Of a stretch of 64,000 nt of DNA, positions 11,956-24,227 are shown piece after piece. Below the pieces are notes generated by a model. That model was not told the origin of the DNA and did no database searches. It saw nothing but the letters and a program-made list of their open reading frames with translations. The first letter of the stretch is position 1. Each line of letters opens with the position of its first letter. This DNA comes from Liopterus haemorrhoidalis (lineage: Eukaryota; Arthropoda; Insecta; Coleoptera; Dytiscidae), in the NCBI GenBank assembly GCA_963971575.1, contig OZ020625.1:21008474-21072473 (forward strand). The letters run 5' to 3'. The position numbers and the translations under genes are program-made.

Positions 11956-12329
11956 CCCAGCAAACATTTTTATACGGGCCAGTACTGGTAAAGCACATAC
12001 TCCCCGGCATTGAAAGTAATGGGTCAGTACCCCGGTGTCCCCGTGGCCGTTACTGGCCCATTGATGTATATCAGTTGCCGGCCCAGCAACGGTAAAGTGC
12101 AAAATAATCGCATTAGTTGCAAGATTTATTTCTGATGGTTTTAAGTAAAAAGTATGAGTGAAGAAGAGTGCTTATAAAATGCTGGTAAAGTACTTCGTAT
12201 AGGCGGAATGCGAAATACAAATGTGAAGTACATTATTAATACTGGCGTTGCACTTACTTTTGGTGCCAGTAATTTACCAGCATAAAAGCAGTAAGCCGGC
12301 ATTCGGCCGTTAGTTGAATGTTTGCTGGG
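11956..12329 (+). mobile_element. MITE-sized deletion derivative of the CCCAGCAAACATT element
   Basis: The 374-bp unit starts CCCAGCAAACATTTTTATAC and ends GAATGTTTGCTGGG, so the terminal inverted repeat is about 13 bp. Both ends match the 1.6-kb copies at 12330 and 30588, and the interior is deleted. TA lies just outside the left end. Its right end abuts the next copy with no intervening base. Confidence 0.8.
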
Positions 12330-12513
12330 CCCAGCAAACATTTTTATACGGGCCAGTGCTGGTAAAGCACATACTCCCCGGCATTGAAAGTAATGAGCCA
12401 GTGCTGGCATTTCGTACTGGGCCAGTACCCCGGTGTCCCCGTGGCCGTTATTGGCCCATTGATGTATCAGTTGCCGGCCCAGCAACGGCAAAGTGCATTG
12501 AAAGTATTGGGCC

Positions 12514-12590
12514 AGTGCTGCCATTTCGCACTGGGCCAGTGCTGGCATTTCGCACCGGGCTAGTGCTGGTATTTCGCACTGGGCCAGTGC
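12514..12590 (+). repeat. 24-bp subterminal tandem repeat
   Basis: About three units of GGGCCAGTGCTGGCATTTCG plus CACT repeat every 24 bp with few changes. They lie in the subterminal part of copy A, where transposases often bind repeated sites. Confidence 0.8.
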
Positions 12591-12699
12591 ATATATTATA
12601 CCCACTCTCTAGTGTTTCAAATGTAACATATGTGTACTTACCCAGTATTAAAATAAATTAATGGTTAGGTGCAAAATAAATACTCATTTGGCCATTTTC

Positions 12700-12845
12700 A
12701 CCATCGTTGAATAAATTTATTTAACAAATAAAGTTGATAATGTCGCATCGGTTTTAAACTATTAATGAAGAAATTAACATTGCTGTCAATAGAATGATGC
12801 GATATTGTTAACTTAAGTTGTTAAATAAATTTATTCAACGATGGT
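12700..12845. repeat. Nested palindrome inside copy A
   Basis: The arm at 12700-12727 (ACCATCGTTGAATAAATTTA...) is inverted at 12818-12845. The same structure is present in copy B at about 31690-31835, so it belonged to the parent element; it may be an older small MITE. Confidence 0.75.
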
Positions 12846-13940
12846 AAAACTGGCCGATTGTAAATGGTATTAACAGTTATAATTTATTGATTTATTTATA
12901 AATATTAAATAAATATAATTTCAGGAATAACAGGAATTAGTTTATTTAATTTATTAATTTAATGAAGAATTTTAAGAAAATGGTTTTTTACCATTTCGGC
13001 AAAAAAATTGCATCCTTAAGATAAGTGGTGACTAATAATTTTCGCCAATATTCGGCTTGTATTATCTACCACATCTTTTCCCCCTGACTTGAACAGTGCC
13101 AACCTAAAGAAATCATACTTGTTAAAATAAATTCAATTATCAAATTTTATAAACATTAATGCTATAAGCTGTTCACTTTTGTAAGAACAAACTAGATCTG
13201 GTTAATTTGGTGATTTTTATAGTGTAATACTGACTTTTAGAAACTTGGTTATATTGTAAAAAAAGCGTTAAGGTTTTGGATTAAGTTTGTATTATTTTCG
13301 GTTAATATTATATTTACAAATTATTTAAGATGTCACTATTCAAAATAAAATATGACAAATTATATTTTTTAAATGACATATTTATAATCTTGTAACAGAT
13401 TTATTAATAATTGAAAATTTTATTACATGAAAAAACCTATGATTTAACTAAACTAAAAATTAAACAATTTAACATGAAACAGTTTGTGTAAACTACGTCC
13501 TTAAATCTAATAAAACACACACAAATCACAATAAAAACTGTATAATGTTCACAAAACAATAACTATTTAAATACACATCTTGACAAACTGCCCACCAACA
13601 CGTATCAACTTGTACTGGCCCTCCAAGGCCACGCGGTTAGGGCGTTTTATGACTAAGAACAATCAGACTTTTCAAATTATTACATTCAAAAAAAGTTTAG
13701 TTTTAAGTAAAAAGTATGAGTGAAGAAGAGACGATAGCCCTTATAAAAATGTTTGCTTGGATTAATACAAATAAGGAGTGCTTATAAAATGCTGGTAAAG
13801 TACTTCGTATAGGCGGAATGCGAAATACAAATGTGAAGTACATTATTAATACTGGCGTTGCACTTACTTTTGGTGCCAGCAATTTACCAACAGTAAAAGC
13901 AGTTCGCCGGTATTCGGCCGTTAGTTGAATGTTTGCTGGG

Positions 13941-14352
13941 TAGTTTTGACATCTCGAAATAGCTTCGTTTAAACTTAGAAAATAGAACAATTAGCATGTG
14001 GGATATAGTGGAATGTGGTACTTACTTTGTTTATGTAGAAAATAAATACCTTCAGGGATATTTATTTTTCTTTTGACACTAGACAGATGGGTAAGTACTG
14101 CCGTGCCTGCAATTGGGTGCGCCCCGGTGCGCGAGCGACTGCGGCTTAAGTAGGGGAAACAGTGTGGTGATTAAAAAGCACGGCAAATTAGTACTCGGTA
14201 TTTTAAGTTCTGAGCTGTTCAAGTGTACAGATGGGTTGATCGTAGCAGGAATTGAGCGCCCATGGGCAGCATTTTATCCGTAAATATAGAAAGAATTCAC
14301 GGATACGCTGCTGCGGAAAGTTGCTGGGGAGTTGATTGTTTTACGAGAAAAC
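13941..14352. other. No gene seen; GC-richer segment
   Basis: Unlike the surroundings, 14095-14340 holds CpG-rich sequence such as GCGCCCCGGTGCGCGAGCG. It lies just upstream of the possible first exon at 14353 and could be promoter-proximal, but nothing decisive is visible. Confidence 0.3.
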
Positions 14353-14427
14353 ATGGATTCGTCCAGAGGAAAGTTTTTTTATGATCAATTAGCAGAACTT
14401 AAAATCATACGAGCCACCAAACATGAG
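14353..14427 (+). CDS. Possible first coding exon (25 codons), unrecognised
   Basis: An ATG in good context (AAAACATGG) opens 25 codons beginning MDSSRGKFFYDQ and ends at GAG followed by GTAAAGT, a near-consensus splice donor. A CpG-richer stretch lies upstream. No partner exon is identified in the window and the peptide is too short to assign. It may belong to a host gene or to a transposon first exon. Low confidence. Confidence 0.25.
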
Positions 14428-15727
14428 GTAAAGTACCGATTTTACTATTTCCACACGTGAAACTGTTTGTATTGAATTAGGTCTCATAAATTGTGTTTCT
14501 TAACTGTTATTGCTACAGTGACGGTATTTTACGGGCAGGAAGTCGGGTGAAATTACCTGTTAGGAGCCCTACATCGTCTTAGCGAAGAGCTGACACCAAG
14601 GGAAATTGAGTGAGAGGCCCAAGGCGATAACCGATCGCGGAGCGAACGGAAATTCTGAACGAGACTAACCACGTGAACTTCTCTTCGGAGGCCCGTACAC
14701 CCTACTTATTGTGAACTCTGCGGTCGGGACGTACAGGTGCCTTCCAGTATTATAGGTCGAGCTACGTCCGTCGCACAGCTGTTCTCGAGTACCCTGTTAT
14801 AAATGTGGCCATTTTTCTAAACGTGTGTGAACTTGTACATTGGTATTTAACCTGTGTAGACACGTGGTGTCAGTTGGTTTCACACCGGTTGTTGCGAGGG
14901 TGTTATATTTTTTACGGTCTGTAGGAAGCCAAGCTACAATAAGTCGTATGTACTGAATCGTTGTTGGGGCGTGTAAATTAGCCACATTAACTTTGTTCAG
15001 GGATTTGAATAAAGTCAGTTTGTCCGTAATGTGTTATATTTTTCCCTTGGTAAGAAAGGTTTATCCCTTACTCTGAGTACAAACTGGCCACGTATTCGTG
15101 CTGATACCGTTTTTTTTTGCACTCATCGGAGTTTTTTTGTTTAGGCGTATCACGGGTTTTACTGGGAGGAGATTGTAATAAGGGGACTAGAGAAGAGCGA
15201 GAGCGCAGACACTGTTGGGCAGTTATGCCGGCGCGACGCCAGTACCTGTGATCTCGCTAGGCTTTCAGTAGGAAATAGGAAAGGGGGGGGAAATATATAG
15301 GGTAGAGGAAGACATCGACGGGCACTGTAAGTTAAAATGTTTTGCGCACGGCAACAAAGGCTATTTGCGCCTAACGCAGCTCATTTAAATGACTACACTA
15401 CATATTAAAAACAATAAATTAAACAATCAATAAATAGATAAAACCAATAAAATTACGCATACTCAATAAAAGATATCTTGCACAGACAAACACAAATAAA
15501 TAAGATAAAAAGGTCTGTTCGAAAATTGGAACAGACTCAGGGTGATGGTAAGAGGCTGTAAAATGGCCAATTACCATCGAATATCACAGTTTAAAAACAA
15601 ACCACATTAAAATCAGGTGCAAGACTTCACACATAAAACAGTAACTTCTATTCTCTCAGGAAGAGTATCAGCCTATCCATGAGTTCTCTGTCGCTACCTT
15701 AAGCAACTGACAGGTCATAGCACAGGC
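14428..15727. other. No gene seen
   Basis: The sequence is of mixed composition. A short hairpin at about 15512-15537 pairs GTCTGTTC with GAACAGAC. Some of it may be decayed LINE ORF2, since the gag-like ORF1 lies just above on the minus strand, but I see no RT motif. Confidence 0.35.
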
Positions 15728-16626
15728 CTACCTCTCCCTGACATCCTCGAATTGTACGCAATCAGTTAAAAGGTGTAACACAGACAAATCTGAACAGGGT
15801 TCAACTTCATGTTGGTCCTGTCCGTAATTGTCACAGATGGACTGTTTGCCACAACGAACTGAGGTGTGACCATAACGCTGGCACTTATAGCATCGCATCG
15901 GATTGGGGAAGTAGGGGCGATAGTTGCAAACGTTATACCCCACCCTTACCGATGTTGGACACCTGGTACCAGCGAAGGACACCACCATGGAAATCGAAGG
16001 CTTGCCGTTTCGAAGGTTGAGCTTCCTGCATTCAATGACACCTTGCGATGCCATTTCCTGAACGAATTCTTCCTCCGTAACATATGCAAGGTCACGATCC
16101 GTTACGACGCCTTTAGAACAATTCAGTGCCTTGTGCGGCTGAACTGAAATGCCAAACTCACCAAACTTAACACATTTCTATAATGCTGATGACGCTTCTG
16201 GTTCTGCTTTGATAAGCAATGTACTGTCCGACAACTTACGCACCGACTTTATACCAGTAGAACACGTATTTCTCAACGCTCGGGCAACAAAGAAGGGGGA
16301 CATCTCCTTAAAAGATTTACCCTCTTCTGGTACCTTCACGACGAGAAATCGTGATACTGGTGCACAATACTCTACATTCCTATTACCTTCTGCCTTCTTG
16401 GCAGCTGGTCTAACACATCCCTCATCGGATGACTGAGGATCACGACGAGGTCTCTTGTTTGTTTTTTACGGAGATTACTCTCAACTTTGGCGGGATTTAA
16501 AAAGTTTTGATTCTTCCGGGTAGTCGCTATACCCGTATAATAGATTTCATCACCCCGCCATGCCCACCCATCAGGGAGCCCCACACCGGGTACGTTGGCC
16601 GCAAATCGGCTCATTGCGCCAGGCAT
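15728..16626 (-). pseudogene. Jockey/I-type LINE ORF1 (gag-like, CCHC knuckle), broken
   Basis: On the minus strand, pieces in more than one frame form a gag-like ORF1. An N-terminal section includes GWAWRGDEIYY; a middle section reads FLVVKVPEEGKSFKEMSPFF; a C-terminal section carries FPNPMRCYKCQRYGHTSVRC, a zinc knuckle typical of Jockey- and I-like ORF1 proteins, followed by a second Cys-rich stretch (CDNYGQDQHEVEPC). I see at least one frameshift near 16400-16460 and one in-frame stop in the middle section. The protein would bind element RNA. No ORF2 follows, so the copy is dead and truncated. Confidence 0.75.
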
Positions 16627-17450
16627 GTCAGGATGTTATAGCATCGGGGGAAGTAGTCACGGGCTGCTCAACCCGCTCGAGAAACAAGAGTAGCCAGCTC
16701 TGGAACCTTGCGAGCTGAAGTCGCTCCCACAGACCCCCGAATACTTGTCTAGTGGCACAGCATTACCCCGGCATCCACAATATAGTAGTAGAGCCACTCT
16801 ATTCATGAACCGTGACACCGGCCGATTGACTGGGCTGACCAGACTCAGCCTACCGTTTTACCGAATCCGAGGCCAAAGAAGGCGTGTTGGGATCGTACTG
16901 TCCGCGGGCAGTAGTCTCCCTCAACCGATCAGGATCCTCTTCTCCGGCGTTACGGGTCTCCACGAACGGCAAACACGTGGATAGGAATTTAAGTGGGAGA
17001 TAAAAGAGACAACAGATAAGCCTATTCCCACAATCGGCTTCTCTGAACTGTCTCCTCCCAAATGATATGTGATGAAGGGTACGTGGGATCATCAGGCCCA
17101 AAAGTTCGAGATGGTCAGGTGATTCGACCATTATGAACTTCTCTTGCGTGATTAAGGGTACGCGGGATCATCAGGCCCGAAAGCTCGACACATGGCCAGA
17201 TTTTATGGCCATTATGAACTTCCCCTACGGGAGGCACTGTGTAACGTCGATGACCTACTCTCTCTAGGGTTTTACTTGAATAAGAGAATAGGAATATATT
17301 TTTTTGTAATAATTTCAACCGGGCGTTGCAGCTCTTGCTGCCGGTTCCAATCTCTTCTAGCCTTTTCTGAGAAATATTATCACAGGAAATAATTGCTGCC
17401 ACACTTCGTAGAAAGCCATTGTGGCCATAACTCCGTGTAGGGCCCAACCC
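16627..17450 (-). repeat. LINE 5' leader with tandem units
   Basis: This region precedes the gag-like ORF1 on its strand. At 17013-17230 it holds two units with the core GGGATCATCAGGCCC, shared with 2282-2520. Repeated leader units are typical of internal promoters of Jockey-superfamily elements, which is the inferred role. Confidence 0.5.
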
Positions 17451-17767
17451 AGCTTTCAGCTGAGCCTTGGGTACCGGAAATAATCCAATTACATTTAGTG
17501 TTTGTAATTAGGTTTATATCTACGCGTACATCGAATTTTGCTACGCAGGTGCGTTTGGGGACACGTTTTTTTTAAATAGTATTCGGTTCCACCCGCTTCT
17601 GTTACGCAGATGTGTTGTAAGTGTTCTTTGGAACACATCTGTCATTTCAGATACTGCTGGGGTGAATGTATCTGGGTGGTTGTCTCGGAACATCATCTGG
17701 TTTAGCGAGTTTTGTTGTGTGCAGTTGTTTATATTAATTCATATTGCATCTGGAAGACATCATGTGA
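17451..17767. other. No gene seen; one hairpin
   Basis: A hairpin at 17607-17641 pairs CAGATGTGTT with AACACATCTG around a 15-base loop. Nothing else is recognised. Confidence 0.4.
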
Positions 17768-17773
17768 TGTAAT

Positions 17774-18110
17774 GTTCATAATTTAATTATTAATTTTTGG
17801 TTTAAATAAACTATGGTTAACTATCTTAGTTAACTTACGATTACACAGACATCGTTTGATATAATGTTTTTTTTTTGTTTTTTATTTTGGACTTAGCTAC
17901 TGAGGCATCCAGATGCATTTTATTCATTGAAAAATTCCATGCCATAACCGGGATTCGAACCCTAGGCCATGTGTTCATAATTTAATTATTAATTTTTGGT
18001 TTAAATAAACGATGGTTAATTGTCTTAGTTAACTTACGTTTACACAGACATCGGGTGATGTAATGTTCATAATTAAATAATAAATATTTCTGGTTTAAAT
18101 AATTTTTTTA
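17774..18110 (+). repeat. About 92-bp direct repeat, three copies, split by a SINE
   Basis: GTTCATAATT begins units at 17774, 17973 and 18065, each containing TTAGTTAACTTACG and ACACAGACATCG. The SINE fragment at 17866-17971 lies between units one and two. Confidence 0.8.
17866..17971 (-). repeat. 5'-truncated tRNA-derived SINE
   Basis: On the minus strand it has the B-box region GGGTTCGAATCCCGG and GGCATGGA, then an AT-rich body and an A-rich tail. It matches the fuller SINE at 43285-43475 but lacks the A-box part. Confidence 0.65.
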
Positions 18111-19128
18111 TTAAGTACATTGGTGTTTCTGTTACGAGAACTCTATTCCTTTCCCTTAGGGATTTATTTCTTCCAGAATTTAGGGCAATAGAAGCGAGGT
18201 GACTGGCGCCTTATAAAAATTCAAGCCGCACATAGGTATTGGTAATTACAGGACCATCCTGTAAAGTCACATCTACCTCTAGACTGGGCTGGCGGTCTTC
18301 AACCTTGCCCCGGTCAGCTGATAGCCGCTGGAGTCACTTCACAGTGGTTACGGAATTCATATTTCTCCCCATTTAGGTTTTTAGCGACTGACCGGAGAGT
18401 TGAGCGGACGCTGGCATACGCCAACTATATAACGCTGGAGTCTGGCCGTAATATAATTTATAATTTAAGACTAATTGTAAATAATACGTTTAATAAATTT
18501 TTATACTTAATATTAAAAAGCGCATTCTTTTACTTAACGTGTGTAAACCTTTATTATTAAGAACTTAAGTGAACAGCTAAGATCCAGACTAATTACAAGA
18601 TGCCTGATCAGTCGGTCGGTAAGTACTAATACATATCTTTTAATTTACATATCGTCATGATGAACCCTGGATAACACTCACGCCTATTACCCGAACTTCT
18701 TTAGTCAGAAATTTCATTTCAGTTTGAGATCAGACTTTATATTATATCACAAGCTCGCTACCTAGTTGATAATAAATGGTACGATATTAAAGTAACGTAT
18801 CAGTAGCTCGCTACAGTAGACCCAAAAAGTATAGTTTGTCTCCACTTACAAGAGGATGGCTTAATTTTACTTTCATAGCGGGTGGGATTTAAAGAGGATT
18901 ATAGGAGTGTTAAAACAGGGTAACAATTTTTTTTAATGTTGAACATTTTCTTTGATAGTCGCACATAATAAAATAAAACCCCCGAAGTGTTAGAATTTAG
19001 AATTTATTGATTTTAAGGACATTACAGACCTAAGTCCCATTTGTGACCATACATAAAACACGGTAACCGACGAGTTCATCGAAAATCAATTCATCGAATA
19101 TTTATACGATTTGCGGTGGAGTCATTGT
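18111..19128. other. No gene seen; start of a direct duplication
   Basis: A segment at about 18927-19000 (AATGTTGAACATTTTCTTTG and following) recurs at 20358-20465, bracketing the mariner end and the first HINE-like copy. Otherwise nothing is recognised. Confidence 0.4.
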
Positions 19129-19357
19129 AAAGCTAATTTAATGTACTTTTAGGAAAAAAATATAAATTTATCGATTCCCAATGCTAGATCAAAAGTTGAC
19201 ATCATTTCCGGTGAAACCGGAAGTACCTCAGAATTCTTATAGTAACCTTTAAATGGGCCTTTTTGTCTAGTTTAACTTTTGTTCTGAAGATTTTTTGTAT
19301 CTTTACAAATAAAGGAGATTTTCGGGGTGCCCCGTTTCAAACAAACACCCTGTATAC
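19129..19357 (+). mobile_element. Isolated terminal repeat of the DD41D-type mariner
   Basis: It aligns with the right terminal repeat of the element at 41651-43882, from GTCATTGTAAAGCTAATTTA to the terminus CAAACACCCTGTATA. No second end or transposase is nearby, so it is a truncated copy. Confidence 0.8.
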
Positions 19358-19435
19358 ACATACACAATTTTTAATATTTTCAAAGAGTATCTGAAAGTAG
19401 GTCATTCAGAAAAATTGCGGGTTATCGCGATTTTT

Positions 19436-19489
19436 AGGGTTTTGTAGGTATGACCAAAAAACCCTTATACCGTCATTTTGTCGTCTGCC

Positions 19490-19524
<35 letters not shown>

Positions 19525-20360
19525 TCGGTAAAAATTGTAGCCAAACGGCTAAACCTAGAGAGTTGAAATTTGGCATGCTTATACAACTCTTTGACCCGCA
19601 CATAGAAAAAATACTAAAACATCTAAAAAACATACCCCCCTAAAAATATAAACAAATATGTGCTCATCGAAAACAAAAATATTTTTTTTAAAGTCTGAGT
19701 AGGGTATCAAATGAAAGCCCTTAGTACGTGGATTAACGATCAAATTTTTATTTTTGCAAAATAAATTATTTTGATGCGATTTTTGCCAAAAATGTGCAAA
19801 AAAATTTTTGTCCCACACCCTGTAGCCCAGATGGTTTAAACTAAAAATCTAAAAAAATTCTAAGTAATGTATATTGGTGTGAACCGAAATAGTACAACAG
19901 GAATTTTTGATCAGATTATGTTTTTGGAAAATAACGCATTTTTTGTGGTTTTTGGTTCACAAAGTACAAAAGTTATACCAATGTAAGACACTCACATGCA
20001 TAGCGTTCGATGGCTACATGCGTTAGAGCGCTCTTAAACTGGCTGAAAAACGAAGGGTTTCGAGTTCGAGTACGGAGTGAATTTATTTTTTTCTGTTTTT
20101 TTTGCATTTTTATTATGTTGAAATTATTTTGTCAAAATTCTAGTTATATTTTGACAAATGTTGTATTTAATTTTTATGAGCGTAAATTTAATAACCAGTC
20201 TTATTATATGATTAACAGACGATAAATTATTTTAAAAATATCGTTCATTTTGCCGTGATTACTACAAAGTAAAATTTGTCCTACACACTCAGCATACCGC
20301 CTTCACTTATTATATACCTGCGAAACCCTGAAATGTGTGAATATTCACACTTCACATCAA
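19436..20360 (+). mobile_element. HINE-like element, copy 1
   Basis: It starts AGGGTTTTGTAGGTATGACC and ends CACACTTCACATCAA before a T run. The start motif recurs inverted near the 3' end (ATACCTGCGAAACCC), followed by a short palindrome GTGTGAATATTCACAC. A CTGT tetranucleotide run lies at 19483-19521. Subterminal inverted repeats, an internal microsatellite, a 3' hairpin and T-tract flanks are the layout described for Helentron-derived HINE/DINE elements. No protein is coded. A tRNA-like stretch lies at about 19997-20062. Confidence 0.6.
19997..20062 (+). other. tRNA-like stretch in HINE-like copy 1
   Basis: GCGTTCGATGGCTACATGCG resembles an A-box side and GGGTTTCGAGTTCGAG a B box; T-runs that could stop Pol III follow. 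I could not fold a full cloverleaf by eye, so it is not called as a tRNA. Confidence 0.3.
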
Positions 20361-21603
20361 ATTTTTTTAATGTTGAACATTTTCTTTGGTAGTCGCACTG
20401 TACAGGTTTTTACAAAAATTGGTTTAAACTGGATCTTTCACATAATAAAATAAAACTTTCGAAGTGTTGGGGTTAGCCTGCTCGTGATGAAGTCAAGTCA
20501 TTCCACATAAGCCGGAGACAAACCAAAACATACCGCAGATAATCAAAGGATGCCATGTAGACATAGCCCAACTAGCACAAAATGCTTTATAAAAATTAAA
20601 TAAACATTTCTACAGTTATTTTATACAACTGATAGGTTTATAATTCAGCAACAAGAATGTCTATCGAGCAACAAAAATACACTTAAACTTCCAAAATAGG
20701 CGCAGGTTTATAAAACCTTTTGGCTATAATCATATTGCATACGCAACCTTTTAAAAACCTAATGGCATTCTTTGGAAATGTTCTTAAAATAGTTATAAAA
20801 TAAACAATAAAACTTTTTGATTAGTTATATAGCAGCAACTTTTTATCTGTAATATTTATAGATTTGCTCATCTGTATATATGCATTTTTATATTTATCCT
20901 GTTGCTATTTCTGAACTAAAATTTTCTTGCGAAGGCCAATTTACTGTGAAAATATAAGGTAAAACATTCAAAAATTACAACTCGCCAAAGAAATATTAAT
21001 TTTTTGCTAATTCAATTAAAAATGTTATAGAAAAAGAAGAGAAAAAAAATATATTATAACTCTATTATTTCAATACTAGTGCACCTGTTGCCAACTGTGT
21101 TGGCAAACGAATCATTACCTTAATGTGGAACTTGCTCGACACCTCAGACTTCTTTCTCTAGCCATACGCCTAACTTCATCCAATTCAAATTGAATAAACT
21201 CTTCGCCCATTATTAAAAACTGGACAAATAATGAGCATTATTCCGAATTATTAATTCATTAACTTTTTAAGATGGGAAAACGATTCATTTTCACTCAGTG
21301 CATTATATTTATAATGTTAAAACTAAAAATGATTTGGGACGTTAAATTTAAAATATATTTATTAAAATTAATTTTCCATTTTCTTATATAATATAAAAAT
21401 ACGCACACGGATTAATACGCACACGGAAAAAAGCACACATGAAAAAATACACACACGGCAAAAAGGGCACACGGAAAAAAGCGTACTTACTCTATATCTC
21501 AAATCAGGGGGTAGATTTACAATATCCCACTGAACACTGCACATGCGTCACACACACGTCATTTGTTCAATATACAGAGATTCTAAACAGGTGGGACTGT
21601 GCA
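20361..21603. other. No gene seen
   Basis: The start (20361-20465) is the second copy of the duplication beginning at 18927. The rest is AT-rich; a hairpin TTGCCAAC/TTGGCAA lies at about 21090. Short ACAC-rich repeats precede the satellite. Confidence 0.4.
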
Positions 21604-24227
21604 GAACTTTTAAAACACAATTTATTTTTGGTGGTTTATAAAAAAAAAAAAATAAACAGTTATCAACCATAACCTAAGATAGTGCTTTTAAGGTGAATCA
21701 CTGTCCCTGGCCCTGCACAGAACAGTTAAAATACAATTTATTTTTAGGTGGTTTATAAAAAAATAAATAAACAGTTATCAACCATAACCTAAGATAGTGC
21801 TTTTAAGGTGAATCACTGTCCCTAGCCCTGCACACAACAGTTAAAATACAATTTATTTTTAGGTGGTTTATAAAAAAATAAATAAACAGTTATCAACCAT
21901 AACCTAAGATAGTGCTTTTAAGGTGAATCACTGTCCCTAGCCCTGCACAGAACAGTTAAAATACAATTTATTTTTAGGTGGTTTATAAAAAAATAAATAA
22001 ACAGTTATCAACCATAACCTAAGATAGTGCTTTTAAGGTGAATCACTGTCCCTAGCCCTGCACAGAACAGTTAAAATACAATTTATTTTTAGGTGGTTTA
22101 TAAAAAAAAATAAATAAACAGTTATCAACCGTAACCTAAGATAGTGCTTTTAAGGTGAATCACTGTCCCTAGCCCTGCACAGAACAGTTAAAATACAATT
22201 TATTTTTAGGTGGTTTATAAAAAAATAAATAAACAGTTATCAACCATAACCTAAGATAGTGCTTTTAAGGTGAATCACTGTCCCTAGCCCTGCACAGAAC
22301 AGTTAAAATACAATTTATTTTTAGGTGGTTTATAAAAAAATAAATAAACAGTTATCAACCATAACTTAAGATAGTGCTTTTAAGGTGAATCACTGTCCCT
22401 GGCCCTGCACAGAACAGTTAAAATACAATTTATTTTTAGGTGGTTTATAAAAAAATAAATAAACAGTTATCAACCATAACCTAAGATAGTGCTTTTAAGG
22501 TGAATCACTGTCCCTAGCCCTGCACAAAACAGTTAAAATACAATTTATTTTTAGGTAGTTTATAAAAAAATAAATAAACAGTTATCAACCATAACCTAAG
22601 ATAGTGCTTTTAAGGTGAATCACTGTCCCTAGCCCTGCACAGAACAGTTAAAATACAATTTATTTTTAGGTGGTTTATAAAAAAATAAAATAAACAGTTA
22701 TCAACCGTAACCTAAGATAGTGCTTTTAAGGTGAATCACTGTCCCTGGCCCTGCACAGAACAGTTAAAATACAATTTATTTTTAGGTGGTTTATAAAAAA
22801 ATAAAATAAACAGTTATCAACCGTAACCTAAGATAGTGCTTTTAAGGTGAATCACTGTCCCTAGCCCTGCACAGAACAGTTAAAATACAATTTATTTTTA
22901 GGTGGTTTATAAAAAAATAAATAAACAGTTATCAACCGTAACCTAAGATAGTGCTTTTAAGGTGAATCACTGTCCCTGGCCCTGCGCAGAACAGTTAAAA
23001 TACAATTTATTTTTAGGTGGTTTATAAAAAATAAATAAACAGTTATCAACCATAACCTAAAATAGTGCTTTTAAGGTGAATCACTGTCCCTAGCCCTGCA
23101 CAGAACAGTTAAAATACAATTTATTTTTAGGTGGTTTATACAAAAATAAAATAAACAGTTATCAACCGTAACCTAAGATAGTGCTTTTAAGGTGAATCAC
23201 TGTCCCTGGCCCTGCACAGAACAGTTAAATTACAATTTATTTTTAGGTGGTTTATAAAAAAATAAAATAAACAGTTATCAACCGTAACCTAAGATAGTGC
23301 TTTTAAGGTGAATCACTGTCCCTAGCCCTGCACAGAACAGTTAAAATACAATTTATTTTTAGGTGGTTTATAAAAAAATAAATAAACAGTTATCAACCGT
23401 AACCTAAGATAGTGCTTTTAAGGTGAATCACTGTCCCTGGCCCTGCGCAGAACAGTTAAAATACAATTTATTTTTAGGTGGTTTATAAAAAATAAATAAA
23501 CAGTTATCAACCATAACCTAAGATAGTGCTTTTAAGGTGAATCACTGTCCCTAGCCCTGCACAGAACAGTTAAAATACAATTTATTTTTAGGTGGTTTAT
23601 AAAAAAAAAAATAAACAGTTATCAACCATAACCTAAGATAGTGCTTTTAAGGTGAATCACTGTCCCTAGCCCTGCACAGAACAGTTAAAATACAATTTAT
23701 TTTTAGGTGGTTTATAAAATAAAAATAAACAGTTATCAACCATAACCTAAGATAGTGCTTTTAAGGTGAATCACTGTCCCTAGCCCTGCACAGAACAGTT
23801 AAAATAAAATTTATTTTTAGGTGGTTTATAAAATAAAAATAAACAGTTATCAACCATAACCTAAGATAGTGCTTTTAAGGTGAATCACTGTCCCTAGCCC
23901 TGCACAGAACAGTTAAAATAAAATTTATTTTTAGGTGGTTTATAAAATAAAAATAATCAGTTATCAACCATAACCTAAGATAGTGCTTTTAAGGTGCATC
24001 ACTGTCCCTAGCCCTGCACAGAACAGTTAAAATAAAATTTATTTTTAGGTGGTTTATAAAAAAAAAAAAAACAGTTATCAACCATAACCTCAGATAGTGC
24101 TTTTAAGGTGAATCACTGTCCCTAGCCCTGCACAGAACAGTTAAAATACAATTTATTTTTAGGTGGTTTATAAAAAAAAAAAAAAATAAACAGTTATCAA
24201 CCATAACCTAAGATAGTGCTTTTAAGG
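21604..24227 (+). repeat. 115-bp satellite array, about 23 copies
   Basis: Units of 115 bp begin AACAGTTAAAATACAATTTA and contain CCTAAGATAGTGCTTTTAAG and CACTGTCCCTAGCCCTGCAC (for example at 21721 and 21836). Copies differ at a few recurring sites (CCTAG/CCTGG, CCATAAC/CCGTAAC) and in an A-run after GGTTTATA. The array ends inside a unit at 24227 where a hAT MITE is inserted; a scrap of the unit resumes at 24578. Confidence 0.95.

Larger units (their letters stand above)
12330..13940 (+). mobile_element. Long copy A of the CCCAGCAAACATT element (1.6 kb)
   Basis: It starts CCCAGCAAACATTTTTATAC and ends GAATGTTTGCTGGG, followed by TA. The interior is collinear with the reverse complement of 30588-32157, including the TTGCATCC/GGATGCAA stretch and a nested palindrome. 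No transposase frame is visible, so it is non-autonomous. Superfamily is unclear: flanking TA here and AT at copy B would fit a 2-bp target duplication. Confidence 0.8.

Noticed and set aside
19483..19521. Tetranucleotide CTGT run as a regulatory element
   Set aside because: The same run occurs inside all HINE-like copies, so it is part of the transposon.
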